NCBI GenBank assembly: GCA_937898165.1
Contig: CALDKO010000010.1
Span: 1-7,455, forward strand
Source of the DNA: an uncultured bacterium
GTDB taxonomy: Bacteria > Patescibacteriota > Minisyncoccia > Phycocordibacterales > UBA1006
Length of the DNA stretch: 7,455 nt
Direction: 5' to 3'
Shown here: positions 5,426-7,455 of the stretch, piece after piece
How the letters are laid out: each line of letters starts with the position of its first letter
How positions within the stretch are numbered: the first letter of the stretch is position 1
Notes under the pieces: model-generated
The model's input: only the letters and a program-made list of their open reading frames with translations
Told to the model about the DNA's origin: nothing
Database searches by the model: none
Program-made: the position numbers and the translations under genes

Positions 5426-5661
5426 TATTTTTTAGTTTTTGCAATAATCCGTAATGTGTACACATACATCGATTCTACCTTTGTACGTGCCCATGGAGTT
5501 TTTCGTAAAAATACTAAAGATGATTTGATACTTGGATCTGTAGTAAAGCATTTTATACGTATTTTCTCACCAAGTTTTTCCCACCCATAATGATCGACCA
5601 AAAAAACCAAGATCGATTCAAGTGTTTTGTTCTGTAATGGATTGTTTGGTTGATCTGACAT
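5425..5661 (-). CDS. VF530 family DNA-binding protein (DUF2132)
   Basis: This 78-residue protein closely follows the VF530 pattern: NNPLQNKTLESIL at 6-18, HYGWEKLGEKIRIKCF at 24-39, DPSIKSSLVFLRKTPWAR at 42-59, and KVE at 61-63. The family is a compact helical fold, named after a Vibrio fischeri protein and reported to bind DNA; the cellular role is unclear. The length is normal apart from a short basic tail (RIIAKTKK). The ATG at 5661 is 7 bases after TGTTATAAT, so the mRNA is probably leaderless. It is a single-gene unit between a strong terminator upstream and a weak hairpin downstream. Confidence 0.9.
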   Translation of the reverse strand: MSDQPNNPLQNKTLESILVFLVDHYGWEKLGEKIRIKCFTTDPSIKSSLVFLRKTPWARTKVESMYVYTLRIIAKTKK

Positions 5662-5668
5662 AGTTGAA

Positions 5669-5677
5669 ATTATAACA
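5669..5677 (-). promoter_or_regulatory. Extended -10 promoter of the VF530 gene (leaderless)
   Basis: The minus strand has TGTTATAAT, 7 bases, then the ATG at 5661. It begins only 3 bases after the terminator T-tract of the preceding gene. Confidence 0.68.
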
Positions 5678-5680
5678 TAT

Positions 5681-5709
5681 AAAAACCCATTCCAATTGGA
5701 GTGGGTTTT
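5681..5709 (-). terminator. Strong Rho-independent terminator after the basic-protein gene
   Basis: A 12-bp stem (one G-T pair) with arms 5682-5693 and 5698-5709 encloses an AATT loop, with T5 on the minus strand. It lies 7 bases after the stop at 5717. Confidence 0.82.
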
Positions 5710-5716
5710 AACAACA

Positions 5717-6373
5717 TTATTTTATATATTTTGTTTTCCATGTAGAACGAATAGTTCTGCGTCTTCGCATTTTTCCTAAATCAACTAATGGTTGAGTCTT
5801 CCTCAGCCAATGATCCGTGGAATTTTCTTTTCTTGCGATAAGCTTTCTGTTTTCTGCAGAAAGTTTGAGCAGATAAGAATTCCATAGGAATTTCTTAACT
5901 TCGCCATGTTTATTTTCCCACTGGTAACCATTTAATATTTCTGTCAAATAGTACCCTTTTGGTTTTTCGTCTAATACTGTTACCCCAAAATGTGCATACG
6001 CTAACAATTTAGCTAGTAACCATTTTGGATTTGTCCGAGTATCTTTTTGGAAAAGTGTGAAAAAGATCTGTTCTCCTTTAGGACTATTAATACTGAACGT
6101 AGGATTACCTTTTTCTGAATAACTACAGTCATCATCCATGATCATGGTATGGATCCAAATCACATATCCATTTTTATGAACGTATTTGAATTGTTGTTGT
6201 GTAGCATTTTTAGGAGTTGCACGTTTCGGCATTTTTAATTGCTTATTCAATAAAATTTCAATAATTTCATCTTTTGAAACCGCTTGGAAACCTAATGCTA
6301 ATAATGCTTTTTTAAACGCCTGCATTTCAGCAATAAACACCTGTCTTAATTCTTTTTCTCTTGTTGAGCCCAT
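5717..6373 (-). CDS. Very basic protein of unknown function
   Basis: I do not recognise this 218-residue protein. By hand count it has about 40 K/R against about 21 D/E, and it ends in a strongly basic tail (KMRRRRTIR, then KTKYIK). The N-terminal 45 residues look helical. Residues 46-58 are a basic, proline-containing linker (MPKRATPKN). The middle (63-150) is mixed with many aromatics (KYVHKNGYVIWIHTMIMDDD, FFTLF, GYYL). No transmembrane segment or signal is seen, so it is probably cytoplasmic, and the charge suggests nucleic acid or acidic-protein binding. The ATG at 6373 is the first possible start, since in-frame TAG and TAA precede it. It is divergent from the very acidic protein at 6504. 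A gene is likely; its function is unknown. Confidence 0.7.
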   Translation of the reverse strand: MGSTREKELRQVFIAEMQAFKKALLALGFQAVSKDEIIEILLNKQLKMPKRATPKNATQQQFKYVHKNGYVIWIHTMIMDDDCSYSEKGNPTFSINSPKGEQIFFTLFQKDTRTNPKWLLAKLLAYAHFGVTVLDEKPKGYYLTEILNGYQWENKHGEVKKFLWNSYLLKLSAENRKLIARKENSTDHWLRKTQPLVDLGKMRRRRTIRSTWKTKYIK

Positions 6374-6409
6374 TTTTTACTATTTTATTGTGTTAATTAA
6401 TCTGAGCAG

Positions 6410-6437
6410 AATATACCACATATTTCATATATTGCAA
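6410..6437 (-). promoter_or_regulatory. Candidate promoter of the basic-protein gene
   Basis: TTGCAA at 6432-6437 and an extended -10 TGGTATATT at 6410-6418, with 16 bases between hexamers, lie on the minus strand. This predicts a leader of about 30 bases without a Shine-Dalgarno sequence. An alternative is TAAAAT closer to the ATG. Confidence 0.5.
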
Positions 6438-6443
6438 GTTTTC

Positions 6444-6471
6444 TTGACAAATACCCTATATACCATACCAT
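6444..6471 (+). promoter_or_regulatory. Candidate promoter of the acidic-protein gene
   Basis: A perfect TTGACA at 6444-6449, 16 bases, then TACCAT at 6466-6471. It is back-to-back with the minus-strand promoter, the -35 boxes being only 6 bases apart. The predicted leader is about 25 bases; no Shine-Dalgarno sequence is visible before the ATG at 6504. Confidence 0.5.
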
Positions 6472-6503
6472 TCGTATCAATTGTTCACCTAAAACCAAAT
6501 ATC

Positions 6504-7103
6504 ATGAAAACTAAAGAATACAAGCTGATTGTTGTAGACGATGTCAGTGAGAACAAATTTGCATTTACTGCAGATAATACCCAATCCGGTTCTTTTGAAA
6601 CAAAAATAGATGCTTTTGTTACTATTATTGATTTACTGTATGGGCACAGGATAAAACCTACAGATGCTGCACGTTTAGCTTTGGAAGTGTTGGAGCACGA
6701 GGAATTGCGAGCATCGGAATTACGTGTTTATCAATCTGAAACTCCTGGTGTACTAACCTATGAAGATGATGACTCTGATTATTATAACCTGGTAATGGAT
6801 GCATGTGATATTAGGGCAAATTACGATACCATTGAAACATTTCCTGCAATTCATAGTTTTTTGGCTTTACCTACAGAACCTTATGCAATAGTAATTATTG
6901 AAAGACCAGTCTTTAGAAAAAGTAATAATGAATTCAATATTATCATTCCCTCTTCCATAGAGTTTTATTGTAAAGAACACGGATTTGTAGTAATTACTCA
7001 ATTATTTGAGGAGGGTTCTATAGACCTCTTGGAAAAAGAGAAATTATTAGAAGACTTGGATATTTTACATCTCCCTGATCAACCTTTGGAAGAAATGAAC
7101 TAA
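6504..7103 (+). CDS. Very acidic protein of unknown function
   Basis: This is the only plus-strand gene: 199 residues, not recognised. By hand count it has about 40 D/E and 17 K/R. Features: a beta-like start (YKLIVVDDVSENKFAF, which is not a receiver domain beyond this chance likeness), a helical segment at 34-76 (IDAFVTIIDLL, then ARLALEVLEHEELRASELRV), an acidic patch YEDDDSDYY at 86-94, a hydrophobic strand YAIVIIERP at 127-135, and a helical acidic C-terminus (LLEKEKLLEDLDILHL). No signal peptide or TM is seen. The frame stays open upstream to 6186, but that part is antisense to the basic-protein gene and crosses both promoters, so the ATG at 6504 is taken. A bidirectional terminator follows. 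The low GC content resembles the neighbouring intergenic DNA. Confidence 0.7.
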   Translation: MKTKEYKLIVVDDVSENKFAFTADNTQSGSFETKIDAFVTIIDLLYGHRIKPTDAARLALEVLEHEELRASELRVYQSETPGVLTYEDDDSDYYNLVMDACDIRANYDTIETFPAIHSFLALPTEPYAIVIIERPVFRKSNNEFNIIIPSSIEFYCKEHGFVVITQLFEEGSIDLLEKEKLLEDLDILHLPDQPLEEMN

Positions 7104-7111
7104 TATACACA

Positions 7112-7137
7112 AACACCACCCAATCCAGGTGGTGTTT
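7112..7137. terminator. Bidirectional terminator between convergent genes
   Basis: A 9-bp perfect stem (AACACCACC with GGTGGTGTT) and a 7-base loop lie between the acidic-protein stop (7103) and the DUF1905 stop (7138). Plus-strand T-rich sequence follows the stem. On the minus strand the hairpin begins at the DUF1905 stop and is followed by a weaker TTTGTG tract. Confidence 0.82.
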
Positions 7138-7419
7138 TTATTTTTTAAATACTATAGTGATGGTGATTTCTTCACCCGCAAAAAGATGTTCTGCTTTTCT
7201 TATCGTTTTTTTAATCGGAAGGATAAATGATTTACTTTTTATATGCGGGAAAAGAGCGGTATCCCATGACGTACCCTCAATTGTTGTAGTAACATGAACC
7301 ATCCCCCGTGGGTATGTATTTCGAATAGATTCATAGTATTCACGAGGCAGCGTCACAAAATGCCACCCCATATCACCTGACCATTTCCAGATTTTTACTG
7401 TAATTGTAATGCGCTCCAT
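7138..7419 (-). CDS. DUF1905 domain-containing protein
   Basis: This 93-residue protein is a single small beta-rich domain matching DUF1905: VKIWKWSGDMGWHFVTLP at 8-25, PRGMVHVTTTIEGTSWDTALFP at about 37-58, and LPIKKTIRKAEHLFAGEEITITI at 67-89. The WHFVTLP, GTSW-T-LFP and LP-K--RKAE blocks are the family's conserved ones. The function is unknown; in some bacteria the domain is joined to a YdeI/OmpD-associated-like region, absent here. The length is normal for the standalone form. The ATG at 7419 follows a TATAAT by 9 bases, so the leader would be only 2-3 bases. Confidence 0.9.
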   Translation of the reverse strand: MERITITVKIWKWSGDMGWHFVTLPREYYESIRNTYPRGMVHVTTTIEGTSWDTALFPHIKSKSFILPIKKTIRKAEHLFAGEEITITIVFKK

Positions 7420-7428
7420 ATATTAATG

Positions 7429-7434
7429 ATTATA
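7429..7434 (-). promoter_or_regulatory. -10 box of the DUF1905 gene (near-leaderless)
   Basis: TATAAT on the minus strand is 9 bases before the ATG at 7419, preceded by TGGC (one base off the extended -10 spacing). Any -35 would lie beyond the window edge. Confidence 0.58.
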
Positions 7435-7455
7435 GCCACCCCCATTAGTCACCCG

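Noticed and set aside
6186..6503. Upstream extension of the acidic-protein frame (start at 6186)
   Set aside because: It is antisense to the basic-protein gene, crosses both promoters, and reads as low-quality sequence; the ATG at 6504 lies just downstream of a TTGACA promoter.
6504..6560. Response-regulator receiver domain suggested by the acidic protein's N-terminus (LIVVDDV)
   Set aside because: The later conserved aspartate, threonine and lysine positions of receivers cannot be found, so this is only a local likeness.
1..7455. tRNA genes, CRISPR arrays, insertion sequences or attachment sites
   Set aside because: No cloverleaf, regularly spaced repeats, transposase or terminal inverted repeats were seen on either strand; all spacers are under about 130 bases and are explained by terminators and promoters.

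Overview
The window most likely comes from a small-genome bacterium of the Patescibacteria (Candidate Phyla Radiation). This is inferred from the mix of short, compact genes, the anchored cell-surface proteins of a type I associate with that group, and the absence of any host-typical metabolic operon. All twelve complete genes start with ATG and end in TAA (10) or TAG (2), and they are open under the standard bacterial code. No tRNA, rRNA, CRISPR array, insertion sequence or prophage module is visible.

Layout. All genes except one lie on the minus strand. At the left edge (1-391) is the N-terminal part of a Fic-family protein that runs off the window. Then come a DUF2177 membrane protein (493-891), a small DUF5872-like protein (933-1139), an EVE-domain protein with a drug-efflux-type MFS transporter (2349-2804 and 1187-2344, an EVE-MFS operon), a two-TM coiled-coil membrane protein (2850-3251) and a DoxX-family membrane protein (3295-3723). 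Next are two membrane-anchored extracytoplasmic proteins that seem to share a domain (4652-5395 and 3760-4650, a two-gene operon) and a VF530-type DNA-binding protein (5425-5661). The right end holds a divergent pair of unknown proteins, one very basic (5717-6373, minus) and one very acidic (6504-7103, plus), and a DUF1905 protein (7138-7419, minus).

Regulatory architecture is the most striking aspect. Almost every transcription unit has an extended -10 box (TGnTATACT or TGnTATAAT) ending only 6-7 bases before the ATG. Transcription should therefore begin at or next to the start codon, giving leaderless mRNAs. No start codon has a convincing Shine-Dalgarno sequence at normal spacing. Recognisable -35 boxes are mostly missing. 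The next gene's -10 box often directly abuts the T-tract or hairpin of the preceding gene's terminator, so terminator plus promoter fits into about 40-50 bases. This rule fixes two starts: the DUF5872-like gene begins at 1139 rather than 1169, and the first surface-protein gene begins at 5395 rather than 5401.

Base composition is uneven. The DUF2177/DUF5872 stretch is near 50% GC in sampled lines, whereas a sampled line in the acidic-protein gene is below 30%. The acidic/basic pair is also the only part with longer leaders and -35-like boxes. Together these set the right end apart as a possible accessory segment. No stretch longer than about 130 bases lacks a gene.
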